From Candidatus Babeliales bacterium (lineage in GTDB: Bacteria > Babelota > Babeliae > Babelales > JABCYS01): a stretch of DNA of 64,000 bases. Location: assembly GCA_016929235.1 (NCBI GenBank), contig JAFGJD010000004.1, positions 1-64,000 on the forward strand, given 5' to 3'. The notes below the pieces were generated by a model, which was not told the DNA's origin, made no database searches, and saw only the letters and a program-made list of their open reading frames with translations. Within the stretch, counting starts at the first letter, position 1. Every line of letters starts with the position of its first letter. Positions 17,273-25,930 of the stretch are shown piece after piece. Position numbers and translations under genes: made by a program.

Positions 17273-17937
17273 AAAATTTTCTCGCCATTTGCTGCACAGT
17301 CTTATCCATCTTTCACCTTAATGCCCGCTCTATCAAACCATTCTCTATCATGCTTGACCCTGCGGGTGATGCACAAAATACAGGACGTATTGTTGGCGAC
17401 TCGTTTGAGCGCGGAATCACTTTACAATTTGCCGAAGCATTGAAACATGAACTCGAAGCAACCTATCAATCGATTCGAGTTATTCTGAGTCGCGTACCAG
17501 GAGAAACTATTGAACCGCTTCAAAATGCGAACTTTGCCAATCGTCTCAATGTTGATCTCTATCTCAGCATTCACTTTTATGAAGATGTCAAAGAACATCC
17601 ACAAATGTATTTGTACTATTTTATCTATAATCCAGTTACCGATCGTTGGAATACCACACGTCGCCTCTCATTTTATCCGTATGACCAGGCTCACCTTATT
17701 TCCATAAAAACTACCCAGTCATGGGCTCAGACTCTTTTTAATAATTTGAATCAACAAAAGTATAAGAAGCTCTTCACAATGCATGAAATAGCTGGTTTAC
17801 CATTTAAACCTCTCATTGGAGTTCGAGCGCCTGCACTCGCATTAGAAGCAAGTTTGAAATCAAAACGCGATTGGTCCATTTATCTTGAACCAATCGTTGC
17901 AAGCCTTGGACCGCTCCTACAAAAAGGGAGCGCATGA
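17263..17937 (+). CDS. N-acetylmuramoyl-L-alanine amidase-like protein, degenerate active site
   Basis: A 224-residue exported protein (signal peptide to about residue 22) with the Amidase_3 fold signature: IMLDPAGDA at 29-37 replaces the usual DPGHGG, the second ligand Glu is present (E49 in SFERG), the third His is present in LSIHF (H104), and the late catalytic Glu is likely E195 in ALALEAS. The first zinc ligand, the His of GHGG, is a Gly here. Normal family members cut the stem peptide from MurNAc; without that ligand the enzyme is probably inactive or changed in role. It overlaps recD2 by 10 bases and is coupled by ATGA to the following GerM-like gene. Confidence 0.7.
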   Translation: MSLKNFLAICCTVLSIFHLNARSIKPFSIMLDPAGDAQNTGRIVGDSFERGITLQFAEALKHELEATYQSIRVILSRVPGETIEPLQNANFANRLNVDLYLSIHFYEDVKEHPQMYLYYFIYNPVTDRWNTTRRLSFYPYDQAHLISIKTTQSWAQTLFNNLNQQKYKKLFTMHEIAGLPFKPLIGVRAPALALEASLKSKRDWSIYLEPIVASLGPLLQKGSA

Positions 17938-18494
17938 AAATAAAAACACTCATGATCATCATGGTGTGTGCAGGCGTAGCTGGTATGGTATATTACGGGC
18001 TGATGCAACAATGGATCATTGTGCGCCTTCCACAAAAAACGGCAACTTTTCGAAATGATGCACAAATTGCAATCAAAAAAAATAAAGTTTCCCTGTGGTA
18101 TTATAAAAAAAATGGGTGGCATTCTGAAACCACAACTATTATCTGGCCCGAGAATATCCAGCGCTCACTAAAACATTTGTTGGATACCTGGTTTACATTC
18201 ATGGATGAAGAAGGTCTTATGAAGAAAAAGGCCTCAGTTCAATCTGTGGTTATCTCTCATACTCAGCAGGAAGCATATATCTCTTTAGATCGCTCTCCAT
18301 TTGATGATCAAGCATCAGTACATACGAAATGGATATGGATTGAAACACTGCTTAAAACTATTCGAGAAAATGGCTTTACCTTCACATCAATCCGTCTCTT
18401 GGTACATCATCAACCTCTCAAAGATTATCATCTAGATTTCTCAAAACCATGGCCTCTATCAGGATTTCTGCAAGAACAAACTATGACTTCATAA
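17934..18494 (+). CDS. membrane-anchored protein, possibly GerMN-domain
   Basis: A 186-residue protein with one N-terminal membrane helix (about 5-25) and an extracytoplasmic domain. The order of segments, a beta strand KVSLWYYKK, a helix with SLKHLLDTWF, a strand VVISHTQQEAYISLD, a helix WIETLLKTI and a final strand IRLLVHH, resembles the GerMN domain that in many bacteria partners a peptidoglycan amidase. Start and the amidase stop overlap (ATGA), so the two products are made together and probably act together at the cell wall. Similarity is by pattern only, so the family call is tentative. Confidence 0.45.
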   Translation: MKIKTLMIIMVCAGVAGMVYYGLMQQWIIVRLPQKTATFRNDAQIAIKKNKVSLWYYKKNGWHSETTTIIWPENIQRSLKHLLDTWFTFMDEEGLMKKKASVQSVVISHTQQEAYISLDRSPFDDQASVHTKWIWIETLLKTIRENGFTFTSIRLLVHHQPLKDYHLDFSKPWPLSGFLQEQTMTS

Positions 18495-18581
18495 AAAGAC
18501 TCTTGATCTTTAGCGGGATGTTTTCTCAGACTAAGATTTTATAAAGAGGAAAGGTATACGTGAATACAAAGGAGAAATAAG

Positions 18582-18788
18582 ATGATCCAAAACTTTTTCA
18601 GCAAAATGAGCCCGACCAACCAGGGCAACATGATGATTGCAGCAGGGGCAGTACTCCTGCTTTATGCTCTCGATCTTATAAGGGGACTCAATATCATTAT
18701 CGTGTTAGTAGCAGCTGGCATGATCTGGTATGGCATCACCATGGCTGGGTATGACAAAAAAATCCAACGCCTTATCAGTCGATCATAA
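18582..18788 (+). CDS. small two-helix membrane protein
   Basis: A 68-residue protein with two hydrophobic segments (about 19-33 and 37-53: MMIAAGAVLLLYALDL and NIIIVLVAAGMIWYGITMAG) and basic ends. AAGGAG lies 7 bases before the ATG. No family is recognised; the sequence looks like a generic inner-membrane small protein. It is the last gene of the plus block and is followed directly by a strong terminator. Confidence 0.55.
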   Translation: MIQNFFSKMSPTNQGNMMIAAGAVLLLYALDLIRGLNIIIVLVAAGMIWYGITMAGYDKKIQRLISRS

Positions 18789-18806
18789 ACAAACCTATGT
18801 AAGGGA

Positions 18807-18838
18807 TTGGGGAGGAGTTCCTCCCCAACTTTATTTTT
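18807..18838 (+). terminator. Rho-independent terminator
   Basis: A 9-bp GC-rich stem (TTGGGGAGG/CCTCCCCAA) with loop AGTT is followed by CTTTATTTTT. It ends the plus-strand block and touches the stop codon of the convergent MscS-type gene. Confidence 0.85.
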
Positions 18839-21800
18839 AGTAGATTTTCTTGATAAGATTGAAGACAGGCATAAGCGGAATACCTTCTGCTCTGAATGCC
18901 CTGGTAATTCCAAAGCGAACATCACTTGCTATATCATAACGATTTAAAACATTATCCGTACTATGGAAACCTCGTATCATAAAGACAAACCCGTCTGCAC
19001 CGAAAGAGTCAAGGCGCACAATTGGACGAGGATTTTTAAGAATATCAACATTTAGATCGAGTACACGGAAGATCAATATTTTGACGTGATCAGGATCAAT
19101 ATCATATGGAACAGCAATTAGAATGTCGTCAAATGCACTAAACCCACGAGAGTAGTTCCAGTTCCTAATCTCGCCCTTTACTACTTGTGAATTAGGAACA
19201 AGCACTGTAACACTATTTTTACTACGGAGAATCACCGATCGAGGCGTAATCTTCCTAATGATTCCTTGAGTTGTTGGATTCAAGTTTACAAAATCACCAA
19301 TCTTGAATGGTCGTTGCACAAGAATAATAAAGTATGATACAAAATCGTTAGCATAATCTTTCATAGACCATGCTAAACCGAAGAATAACGTTGCAAACGC
19401 ATACGCAACGATACTACCTAGTCCAACACGTTGGAAACCAAGGAGCATCACCAACAACACAATAAAATAGTGTGAAATAGTAGAAAGAGTGTACTGCACG
19501 CCCGGTTCAACCATTAAGAGCGTAAATGTTCGCTTTAAAACAAAACGGTTAAAAAGATATGAGACAATAAAACTTGAAAAAATAAATACCAAGACTTCCA
19601 TAAAAGAAAGAATGGTAATATCACGCCGCATCGTTGTACCTTCATGCACAACAAATACTGATGTTTGCAGCCACTGATAGAGGTCTTGGAACGTAAAGGC
19701 ATATCCCCATGCACGAGCACCAAGCATAAGCAGGAGCAGTCCAAAGCCGATAAACGTTAAAATAATGAATAGGCCATACGCAGATTTTGAATACGCAAAC
19801 CGTTCCCGCAGAATCTCACCTTCCCTGATAAAAAAGAGACGAGAAGAGACATCACGAACATAAAAATGTAACCAAAGCAAAAAACGCATAAGAATTGCGG
19901 TCGCAATGATTCCCCACAATACATATGATATATAACTTCCATAGCCAATATGTGGCTCACTCAAAATAATCAGCGCAACGAGAATGCCATAGATCGCATA
20001 ATAATTATCCTCCACCTGCCTTCTAAGCCATAGCCAGACTTTATGCGTTGTTGGAATCAGCTCTAAAATATCCTCTTTGGATACTAAAGATATTAAGACC
20101 AAGCGAATGATAATTGAGTAGACTGCAAGCAAAATAGTAGGAAGTTCTGATTTGTTGTACGTGAGCAGCATGAATGCTTCTCGAAAGAAAAAAATCCCAA
20201 TGGACGAATAGAATACAATGGATGCAAGCTGTCGCACTTTTTGATGCACAGTTTCACTCAAAAATTGATATTCTTGTTCACGATCAAATTGAGTAAAATA
20301 CTGCAATAGTTTTGACGTAAGGAACATCAAATAGGGAATAGATCCGAGATAAAAAAGTACCTTAATAAATGTGTCCTGAATAGTATCAGCACGCAGCAAA
20401 AAATAGATTATACCCCACACAAAAATACCAATAAAATTCCGATCAAAAAAATCAAGCAACATGATGCCTATGCGACTGCCAATAAACCATAATCCTGTAC
20501 CACGAGATACCAATGACGCATAGGAACGTAGTCGCGGAATGCCCCACCGTAAACCTACATATATCAGGCCAATCAACATTAAACGCATGAGTAAAATAAA
20601 GAGATGAAAATACCCGAATGCGCGCATACGTTTTGCAAAATTAGTAATCGTTAAACTCTGCGCAAAGACCCCTGTGTATCTAACAAAATTGCTTTTAAAG
20701 ACTGTTAAATCAGGGAGAATATTTTTCACACCTTCCCATGAAATTGCGTGTGCTGGTCTCATGCGAAGCGATTTCAGCTCATTCACAATAATAGAAATTT
20801 GTCTTTGAATAATATCACATGTTCCCAAGATCGATGAATAGACCTCAAGCAACTTGCCACTGACCTCGGTATGTTCGCGTATAAATCCTTGTGCTTCATC
20901 AATCAAAGCTTTTGCTTTGTTATAATCGCTCTTTGACTTTTTAAATAAGGATGCCGTATTTAACGACACTTCAAGCTGTGATAGAATCTCCAAATCTTTA
21001 TTACGTGTATTGAGTGCATTGGTTACACCATCACGCTTTTCGGATACTTGTGCCTGTTCACGCTTAAAGCGCGCATCAAGTTTTTGGAACGCTTTTAGAT
21101 CCTGGTCAACTTCTTCATCAGATCGAAACAACCGCATAGTAATCTTGTTCCAAGCATCAACAACCCCGATCAAAGTCTCAGCACGCTGCCGCTTTATGTC
21201 TTCAAACTGCACATGAGCATCAATCAGTTCTATTTTTTTACCAAGCAGTACCACGCGCTCCTGATTCCCAAGCAACTTGTAGAGGGTAAGCGATTCTTCG
21301 ATAGTTTTAGGATCAATAACCAGATTCCGTATACCTGTTGCACCACTGAGAGATACACCCAGATCCGCAGCCTGTGTACGCACAATCTCTTTGACCCTTT
21401 CCTGCTCTGCTACGAGCGATTCCCGCTCTCGCATATAATCTTCTTTGGCGACTTCGTATTTGTGTCTTGTCTCCTCATACTCAGTGCGCACATCACGCAC
21501 ATCAGTATCTTCGACACGCAATACACGACGCACCATGGCGCGTTCATCGTCAAAAAATTTACGCTTTTCCTGTTCAACAGATCTCTTAATAGCAATAAGT
21601 ACCTTTTTGCGCTGTACCTCTTGCATGCGCTTATCAACAAGTTCGCGCTGGTCCTTCAAAAGTGCCAACCCTGCATCAATTAATTCACCTTGCTGCTTAA
21701 TATTAAGACCATCACTTTTTTCGCCGGATTGTTGGACCAACTCTTCACGCAAACGCTGCTTATCGGTCAGGGCTGCCTGATATTCATCTTTTTTGTGTCG

Positions 21801-22400
21801 CAAACTTTCTAGCTGTAGATCAAGGCCATGCGAGCTATCATCTAGCTTGCGAATTGTTTCTTCCGTATCAACGAGCTGATCATAGATGTTTTGTAGATGT
21901 TCAAATGAATAAACACTTTTCACGCCTACAGACAATGATTCAAAAGCTGGATCCTTAAGATAATCTTCGAGCAATTTGATTTGCTCTTCCAACTGCGCTA
22001 GCACCTCTTTATGAGTAGTCTTGATATCAACAAGAACTTTTTTATGTTCACGCAAAATCGATTGTTGTTTTTGTAAAAATATGGGATCAACATCTACCGC
22101 TTTTTTAAGCGATTGATCGACTGCATCAAGCTGCTTATCTAATGCTTTAATTTTTTCATCAAGATCATTTTGTAGTATTGATACAGAATCTTTCGTTTTT
22201 TCGTATTCTTTTTTCAAATCTTCAAGAGAACGCTGTTTCCCCTCCAGCGATCCAAATGTCAAATAGATTTGCTGATCTCCATCTGACTTTCCCTTTAAAA
22301 ACCCTGCTGACTCAAGGATTCCCTTGGCTAAATTACCAGCATCACATTGATATACTTGTGTAAAAAGCATGAGTGAGACTACGATCGCTTTAATCTTCAC
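18837..22400 (-). CDS. giant MscS-family mechanosensitive channel
   Basis: A 1187-residue protein with the plan of MscK/MscM-type channels: a Sec signal peptide (to about residue 22), a periplasmic coiled-coil domain of some 550 residues, about ten or eleven membrane helices, and a C-terminal MscS core. The pore helix region is GLGSIVAYAFATLFFGLAWSM and the beta domain contains KIGDFVNL (about 1035-1042) and VPNSQVV. It releases osmolytes on hypo-osmotic shock. The C-terminal cytoplasmic cage ends with IPLMPVFNL. The start codon overlaps the stop of the RecO-like gene (ATGA), so the two are coupled. Confidence 0.88.
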   Translation of the reverse strand: MKIKAIVVSLMLFTQVYQCDAGNLAKGILESAGFLKGKSDGDQQIYLTFGSLEGKQRSLEDLKKEYEKTKDSVSILQNDLDEKIKALDKQLDAVDQSLKKAVDVDPIFLQKQQSILREHKKVLVDIKTTHKEVLAQLEEQIKLLEDYLKDPAFESLSVGVKSVYSFEHLQNIYDQLVDTEETIRKLDDSSHGLDLQLESLRHKKDEYQAALTDKQRLREELVQQSGEKSDGLNIKQQGELIDAGLALLKDQRELVDKRMQEVQRKKVLIAIKRSVEQEKRKFFDDERAMVRRVLRVEDTDVRDVRTEYEETRHKYEVAKEDYMRERESLVAEQERVKEIVRTQAADLGVSLSGATGIRNLVIDPKTIEESLTLYKLLGNQERVVLLGKKIELIDAHVQFEDIKRQRAETLIGVVDAWNKITMRLFRSDEEVDQDLKAFQKLDARFKREQAQVSEKRDGVTNALNTRNKDLEILSQLEVSLNTASLFKKSKSDYNKAKALIDEAQGFIREHTEVSGKLLEVYSSILGTCDIIQRQISIIVNELKSLRMRPAHAISWEGVKNILPDLTVFKSNFVRYTGVFAQSLTITNFAKRMRAFGYFHLFILLMRLMLIGLIYVGLRWGIPRLRSYASLVSRGTGLWFIGSRIGIMLLDFFDRNFIGIFVWGIIYFLLRADTIQDTFIKVLFYLGSIPYLMFLTSKLLQYFTQFDREQEYQFLSETVHQKVRQLASIVFYSSIGIFFFREAFMLLTYNKSELPTILLAVYSIIIRLVLISLVSKEDILELIPTTHKVWLWLRRQVEDNYYAIYGILVALIILSEPHIGYGSYISYVLWGIIATAILMRFLLWLHFYVRDVSSRLFFIREGEILRERFAYSKSAYGLFIILTFIGFGLLLLMLGARAWGYAFTFQDLYQWLQTSVFVVHEGTTMRRDITILSFMEVLVFIFSSFIVSYLFNRFVLKRTFTLLMVEPGVQYTLSTISHYFIVLLVMLLGFQRVGLGSIVAYAFATLFFGLAWSMKDYANDFVSYFIILVQRPFKIGDFVNLNPTTQGIIRKITPRSVILRSKNSVTVLVPNSQVVKGEIRNWNYSRGFSAFDDILIAVPYDIDPDHVKILIFRVLDLNVDILKNPRPIVRLDSFGADGFVFMIRGFHSTDNVLNRYDIASDVRFGITRAFRAEGIPLMPVFNLIKKIY

Positions 22401-22996
22401 AAAAAGTCTCCATAGATATGACGCACAGCACGCGTCGTCTTAAGTTTCGAAGCTTCAGGATGCATTTCAAGACATTGTGCAAGAAACCTATCCAGAGAAT
22501 GCATCGCTTTTAAATCTATTCCTGTGCTTCCAGAAACGTCAATAGGTTCATGTTCTAATAAATTAAAAATTTGCGCTTCAAGCATCCCTTCAGGATGAAC
22601 ACCAATAACAATAAAAAATCTTGCGATAATACTTTTCTTCAAAAAATCAGTAAATGGATGATGCTGTTCTTGATACAATGCAAGAAACAAGTCATAAACC
22701 CCCCGCATAACAACGCCACACAACACACCATAATAGACCAACTCTATCAAGTGGTGCAGAAATGCAATGTCCTGCCGAGCCCACGAAAATGGTATATCGA
22801 TAATGTTTACCGACCCTATTCTAATATTTCTGCGATTTTCATCAAAAACATACTGCAATAAAGCTCCATGAAAAACACGTCTGAATGCTCTATGATCCTC
22901 CAAAAGGACCTCTAAAACTCCACGATCCTGATCAAGCACTCTGATAACATATCGCTTCGGATAATAATTTTTGAGCACAATACCCTGCGATTTCAC
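22397..22996 (-). CDS. RecO-like protein (tentative)
   Basis: A 199-residue protein whose start, KSQGIVLKNYYPKRYVIRVL followed by a strand region ending near VFHGALL, resembles the N-terminal OB fold of the recombination mediator RecO, and whose helical remainder (FLKKSIIARFFIVIGVHPEG, then a final helix) is arranged like the RecO C-terminal domain. The cysteine cluster found in many RecO proteins is missing and overall similarity is weak. RecO loads RecA on SSB-coated DNA. No other recombination gene adjoins it; it is translationally coupled to the mechanosensitive channel gene behind it. Confidence 0.45.
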   Translation of the reverse strand: MKSQGIVLKNYYPKRYVIRVLDQDRGVLEVLLEDHRAFRRVFHGALLQYVFDENRRNIRIGSVNIIDIPFSWARQDIAFLHHLIELVYYGVLCGVVMRGVYDLFLALYQEQHHPFTDFLKKSIIARFFIVIGVHPEGMLEAQIFNLLEHEPIDVSGSTGIDLKAMHSLDRFLAQCLEMHPEASKLKTTRAVRHIYGDFL

Positions 22997-23142
22997 AACA
23001 CCACACTGCTAAGTAGACAAAATACTAAAAAATAACTTGTGCACCGTATATTATAACATACTTTCTCGCAATATCATTGCATACCAAAGATTACATATGG
23101 TAATTTAATAGAAATATGAAACACCAGAGAGGGAGAGTAGTC

Positions 23143-23754
23143 ATGAAGGTTAATCATATCGCAGTCATTGCACTTGTCATTGCTGTCATAGCAGTACAAA
23201 GTTATGCAGATAAAAATGGTCAAATGGTAACAACATCATTGCAGACCACTGGCACCCCAAAAACCAATATGGTCAAAGAGCCAGAAGCCGCTATGCCTCA
23301 GAAAACAATGCCTGCAACTGATCTTAAAACGGCTCAATCACCTATGTCACCATTAGCTATACCTGAAGCTCCACCTATGGAGGAAATTAAACCAGCCGAA
23401 ACAGAACCAATGCCATCAATGCCTATCATAGACTCACCAGAGGATAGACCTGAACCTCGAATCGCAGATGCTTCATCCCAGTTCATGGACCGACTTGATG
23501 CTATTGAGCAACGCCTTATGATGATCTGGAAAGCGCTCCAAAAATATATGTCTGGTACGATGGATACAATAACTCCAACCCAGGAAATGACGCCACCAAC
23601 ACCAACTGATTTGTCACCATCATCAAGCATCGCCCCCGACGAGGAAGAAGAAGCCTTCACTGAAGAAGATGTAGCCGACTTTGGTGGCACAGAAGACACA
23701 TCTGAGGAAGCAGTAGCTGATGAGGCAACTGTCGATCTTAATAAACTGTTGTAA
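23143..23754 (+). CDS. exported low-complexity Pro/Met/Glu-rich protein
   Basis: The ATG after GGGAG is used; an in-frame ATG nine codons earlier lacks a ribosome site. The 203-residue product has a signal peptide (MKVNHIAVIALVIAVIAVQSYA) and a disordered, repetitive mature part rich in Pro, Met, Thr and Glu. A short amphipathic helix (FMDRLDAIEQRLMMIWKALQ, about 119-138) may be an oligomerisation or binding element. The C-terminal third is very acidic (DEEEEAFTEEDVADFGG). No family is recognised. It may be a surface or periplasmic spacer protein. Confidence 0.55.
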   Translation: MKVNHIAVIALVIAVIAVQSYADKNGQMVTTSLQTTGTPKTNMVKEPEAAMPQKTMPATDLKTAQSPMSPLAIPEAPPMEEIKPAETEPMPSMPIIDSPEDRPEPRIADASSQFMDRLDAIEQRLMMIWKALQKYMSGTMDTITPTQEMTPPTPTDLSPSSSIAPDEEEEAFTEEDVADFGGTEDTSEEAVADEATVDLNKLL

Positions 23755-23773
23755 ACGAACCAGTACACAACAT

Positions 23774-25894
23774 TTATCTTGCCAAGGAAGTCTCTTGTTT
23801 TAAGGGACTTCTTTTATTTGAATGAAGCCCCATGTCAGCTAAAAAGGCTTCTTGATTAGGATCTCTACCTAAGAACCTTACAAGCAACTCATTAGGATCC
23901 ACACTACCTCCTGGCTGAAGAATCTCTTCACGATACTTTTTTCCTATAGCTGGATTAAGTAGGCCATGTTCACGAATAACCGAGAAAATATCCAATGCAA
24001 AAACCTTGGACCACATATAGCCATAATATTTAGGGCCATAGTTTCCCGAGCTCAAATGACCAAATGATGCCTGAAAATGAGCATTAGGCTCAAAATAATT
24101 ATGCGCGAAGAAAATGTTATGTAAGGTCCGCGTTATGAGATCAGTATCTTTATTATTCCCCGCTTTGAAATACTCAAGAGATAATTTGGCGAAAAACATC
24201 TGACGAATGACTTGGTATCCCCGTGTTAGGTTTTTAAGCTCAATCATGGTATTCAGAAGCCTATCAGGCAGAGGTTCCCCTGTTTCATAATGGCGACTCA
24301 CCTTCTTGAGCATTCCCAGGTCCCACATCCATTCCTCAAATAACTGTGAAGGGAGCTCAACAAAGTCATCCTTCACATTCGTGCCAGAAAACGATGCTAA
24401 TTGTGGACTACCACATAGATGATGAATAGCATGACCAAACTCGTGGAAAAACGTCGTCACATCGCTATGCTTCAATAAGGAAGGCCTTGTTGCCGTCGCA
24501 CGAGGAAAGTTAGCAACTACTACGCTTACAGAAGGAAATCGTGTTCCGTCGGACAATGTTATCGTGTCCACAATATCAAACATTGCGGCATGCCCATACT
24601 TGTTATCTCGTGGATATAAATCCAACACAATATAACCAAGCGTCATACCACTCACGGCATCGCATGCCTCAAGAACAACCACATCATCATGCCATACACC
24701 AACATGCTGATGTTCTTTGAACTGTATTCCTAAAAAAGTTTCATAAATAGAAAGCATACCCTTCAAGGTATAATCGGTAGGGAAGTACTCAGATACAATA
24801 CGATCATCGAGAGCATACTCTGATTCTTTATACTGATTCATGACATAGCTCAAATCCCATGGCTTCAATTTACCATCGTCTGTAAGAGCAACTCCATCGG
24901 GAAGATGATTTATAAGCATCTCATGCTCTTGATCAGCCTTCGTACGCACTTTTTCAACCAGCTCACTAATAAATCTTTCTGCACGTGAAACTGTTTTTAC
25001 CATTTGATGTTCGAACGCATAGTCTGCATAACTAGCAAATCCAAGCAGACGCGCTTTTTCATCACGTTGCGCAATAAGATCATGAAGCACTGACATATTT
25101 TCAGGATATGCCTTTTGATTAAATGCAAGATATAACTTTCTGCGTGTTTCACCGATTGAGCAATGATCCATTATCATAAAATATGTGGGATAATCTGTGC
25201 CAAGAATATAGTTTCCCTGTTCATCTCTCTTGAGCGATGCAATAAAGTCATCATCTATACCTGCTAATTCTTCACGTTGTACACTGACTTCTCGTTTTCC
25301 CTCATTGATATTTTTCTGGAATAAAAGACTGATCGCACTGAGATCTTTGCTAATTCGCACAACTTCTGCTCGTTCTTGCTGGGGAAGATTGAGACCCTGT
25401 GATTGAAATCCCTTCATAATTTCTTGTAAGAAGTAGCGCTGCTCCGATGAAAGCTGTTCAGTAATTGCATTACCTTCAATATAAGCTTTAAACGCGCAAA
25501 AGAGCTCGTAATTGGTACTAAACAAATCGATACCACATTGATCGAGTTTCTCTATTTCCTGATGCGCCGCAGTGCGAAGATCTACATCAGGGCTAACCTC
25601 TTGAATCATATAAATACGGTGGGCAGAACATGAAAAGGCGGCTACTATTCTATCGTAGGTAAGCGCAGTATTTTCAAATGTTCGTTCGGAAGCATCATGG
25701 GCAATCAATGACGCAATACCCTTCTGCGCTGTCTCTTGTGCCGTATGAGAAATTTGTTGTATTTCGATAACTGTCTTTGGAAATAGGTCAACAACATCCA
25801 TCAAAGAAGTAATCTGTTTCATACCACTCATATCCTTACAATAAGATAAAAGGCTAAATCCCAACAACCATACCACCATCCACCATCGTTTCAC
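23774..25894 (-). CDS. exported M3-family oligopeptidase
   Basis: A 706-residue zinc metallopeptidase of the thimet oligopeptidase/oligopeptidase A family. The active site FFHEFGHAIHHLCG (about 477-490) supplies the HExxH motif, and downstream WMWDLGML, LPDRLL and the Tyr/Gly-rich SSGNYGPKYYGYMWSKVFA match the substrate-binding part of M3 enzymes. Unlike most cytosolic relatives it starts with a clear signal peptide (MKRWWMVVWLLGFSLLSYC), so it should cut short peptides in the periplasm or outside the cell. It is the last gene of a minus-strand run that includes uvrB and transaldolase, with 36 bases to uvrB. Confidence 0.9.
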   Translation of the reverse strand: MKRWWMVVWLLGFSLLSYCKDMSGMKQITSLMDVVDLFPKTVIEIQQISHTAQETAQKGIASLIAHDASERTFENTALTYDRIVAAFSCSAHRIYMIQEVSPDVDLRTAAHQEIEKLDQCGIDLFSTNYELFCAFKAYIEGNAITEQLSSEQRYFLQEIMKGFQSQGLNLPQQERAEVVRISKDLSAISLLFQKNINEGKREVSVQREELAGIDDDFIASLKRDEQGNYILGTDYPTYFMIMDHCSIGETRRKLYLAFNQKAYPENMSVLHDLIAQRDEKARLLGFASYADYAFEHQMVKTVSRAERFISELVEKVRTKADQEHEMLINHLPDGVALTDDGKLKPWDLSYVMNQYKESEYALDDRIVSEYFPTDYTLKGMLSIYETFLGIQFKEHQHVGVWHDDVVVLEACDAVSGMTLGYIVLDLYPRDNKYGHAAMFDIVDTITLSDGTRFPSVSVVVANFPRATATRPSLLKHSDVTTFFHEFGHAIHHLCGSPQLASFSGTNVKDDFVELPSQLFEEWMWDLGMLKKVSRHYETGEPLPDRLLNTMIELKNLTRGYQVIRQMFFAKLSLEYFKAGNNKDTDLITRTLHNIFFAHNYFEPNAHFQASFGHLSSGNYGPKYYGYMWSKVFALDIFSVIREHGLLNPAIGKKYREEILQPGGSVDPNELLVRFLGRDPNQEAFLADMGLHSNKRSPLKQETSLAR
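23787..23818 (+). terminator. Rho-independent terminator of the 23143 gene
   Basis: GAAGTC pairs with GACTTC and is extended by a T-G wobble and CTT/AAG with loop GTTTT, followed by TTTTATTT. It lies within the last codons of the convergent M3 peptidase gene. Confidence 0.65.
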
Positions 25895-25930
25895 GACATT
25901 CCCTTTCCTTTGTAATGAACGATGACACTA

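Noticed and set aside
21213-21683. Plus-strand 156-codon open frame within the MscS-type gene
   Set aside because: It lies antisense to the coiled-coil part of a clear gene, has no ribosome site and its product is not protein-like.
23334-23768. Minus-strand 144-codon Ser/Val-rich frame
   Set aside because: Antisense to a low-complexity exported protein; the composition mirrors the repetitive codons of that gene.
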